DNA of 64,000 bases. Origin: Fragilaria crotonensis (lineage: Eukaryota; Bacillariophyta; Fragilariophyceae; Fragilariales; Fragilariaceae). Made by a program: the position numbers and the translations under genes. The notes under the pieces are model-generated. The model saw only the letters and a program-made list of their open reading frames with translations, made no database searches and was not told where the DNA came from. How positions within the stretch are numbered: the stretch's first letter is position 1; every line of letters begins with the position of its first letter. Positions 63,227-64,000 of this stretch are shown in pieces. Where the stretch lies: positions 43,590-107,589 of the forward strand of contig JAKSYS010000139.1 in NCBI GenBank assembly GCA_022925895.1, in the 5' to 3' direction.

Positions 63227-64000
63227 AGGCCGGTGCTTGCAGTGAACGAAACGTTTTCGGCAGAACGGACGTCCCGTTCTGTTCTGTGAAAACGTGAATA
63301 ATGGTCCTTACAGGCGTACTCCCTAGAAATAACCACAAAACCGCAGAATCGGAGAGCATTTTATATATACTATACTGACATGAATAAGTGTAAAAGAAAT
63401 CAGGCGTTGAATGTAGTTGCGTTAAAAATGTACTAAAGGTATCATGTGTATCAGTCGTCTCGTTTGTCGCTTGTCACTTCGTTCGTCGAACAAATTTGCC
63501 GCCATGAGCAAATGGGCCAAAACCGCAAAAGCACTCGACAGACATGCCGCGCGGCTCGTGAAAGAAAGGCAGGCGCTCTCGTTTCGTTCGGATGCTACGA
63601 TTCGCCGTCTCGGATCAAACGACGAGCTTATCTATCGGATGCGGTTATCGGTGACAATCAGATGAGTTCCGAAGACAAGAATAGCCGCCTGCCCGCGCAC
63701 CGCAACTCGCATTGTACTCCATTGGCACAGCATACTGTAGTACCACACGTCCCATGTCTGGTCCCATTTAGTCCGAGTTCTAATTACGTAGCACTTCATA
63801 CACAAACTCGGTTGTTGCGTTTCGTGCGAACCCGGCTTTCACACAGAACGCCCGCGGCGTTCTGTGGTTTCGATCAAATGCCCGGATTCCCGAACGCGCG
63901 CGCCATTCGGGGGCAGTTTTGGGGCTGTAAGGACCATTTTTCCCCGGAATAGACGCGGCGTTCTGTTTTGCGGGACGTTTCGTTCGCTAAGCACCGGCCT
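63227..64000. mobile_element. Non-autonomous TIR element reaching the window edge
   Basis: The left end (63227-63313) begins AGGCCGGTGCTT, and the window ends with its exact reverse complement, AAGCACCGGCCT. Inside both ends the matching continues as GAACGAAACG and, after a variable stretch, AATGGTCCTTACAG (right copy about 63925-64000). This gives imperfect terminal inverted repeats of about 76-87 bp. Each half also contains a hairpin built on CAGAACG/CGTTCTG; the right one is a perfect 11-bp stem with a 3-nt loop at 63842-63866. The element may extend beyond 64000, so the target duplication cannot be seen. No transposase is encoded between the repeats. Confidence 0.75.
63504..63665 (+). other. 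Short open frame inside the TIR element
   Basis: A 53-codon frame (MSKWAKTAKALDRHAARL, continuing VKERQALSFRSD) with a helical, basic composition starts in GCCATGA context. It may be a captured exon fragment or chance. No family is recognised. Confidence 0.25.

Overview
The window looks like nuclear DNA of a stramenopile alga, most likely a diatom. The evidence is: intron-bearing but compact genes (about one gene per 2 kb); short GT-AG introns, mostly 56-104 nt; a copia-type LTR element whose protease, RT and RNase H motifs resemble diatom CoDi elements; and a tRNA dimethylallyltransferase whose N-terminus looks like a diatom bipartite plastid presequence. The species cannot be named from the sequence alone. 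Intergenic DNA carries repeated clusters of the palindrome GTAC.

Layout. 0-2.7 kb: a small membrane protein gene, then about 2.2 kb without genes but with minor repeats. 2.7-13.5 kb: tRNA dimethylallyltransferase, a SWEET sugar transporter, a syntaxin-18/Ufe1-type Qa-SNARE (minus), a head-to-head SNAP-25-like Qbc-SNARE with a C-terminal beta-trefoil-like domain, and MYBBP1A/Pol5. 13.3-21.3 kb: a thioredoxin-like protein (minus) whose 3' end lies in a 50-bp tandem repeat, an ankyrin/coiled-coil protein, a 12-bp minisatellite, a RINT1/TIP20 tether, a FAM173-type methyltransferase and a MYND zinc-finger protein. 21.5-33.6 kb: ASCC3/Slh1 double-cassette helicase (minus), purple acid phosphatase, an aspartic protease (minus) and the Qb-SNARE VTI1. 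34-43 kb: a 307-bp hAT-like MITE, a BRO1-domain protein, pyridoxal kinase (minus), tRNA-Lys(CUU), a five-exon OSCA/TMEM63 channel and a secreted JmjC-type protein (minus). 43.1-49.8 kb: a complete copia element on the minus strand with identical 162-bp LTRs. 50.5-64 kb: two tandem GLTP-domain proteins with N-terminal membrane anchors, a DUF4602 protein (minus), GAR1, a very large soluble-adenylyl-cyclase-like protein (minus), and a TIR element running to the window edge.

Themes. Membrane trafficking and lipid handling are well represented: Qa-, Qbc- and Qb-SNAREs, RINT1, BRO1 and two GLTPs. Ribosome biogenesis is represented by MYBBP1A, DUF4602/C1orf131 and GAR1. These are neighbourhood associations, not an operon.

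A caveat for users: several otherwise conserved genes (ASCC3 N-terminus, phosphatase, BRO1 C-terminus, pyridoxal kinase, OSCA, DUF4602) and the copia element contain single-base frame breaks, many in short homopolymers. I interpret most of these as consensus-sequence errors rather than pseudogenes, but the sequence alone cannot prove it. All intron coordinates are predicted by eye from splice signals and frame continuity.
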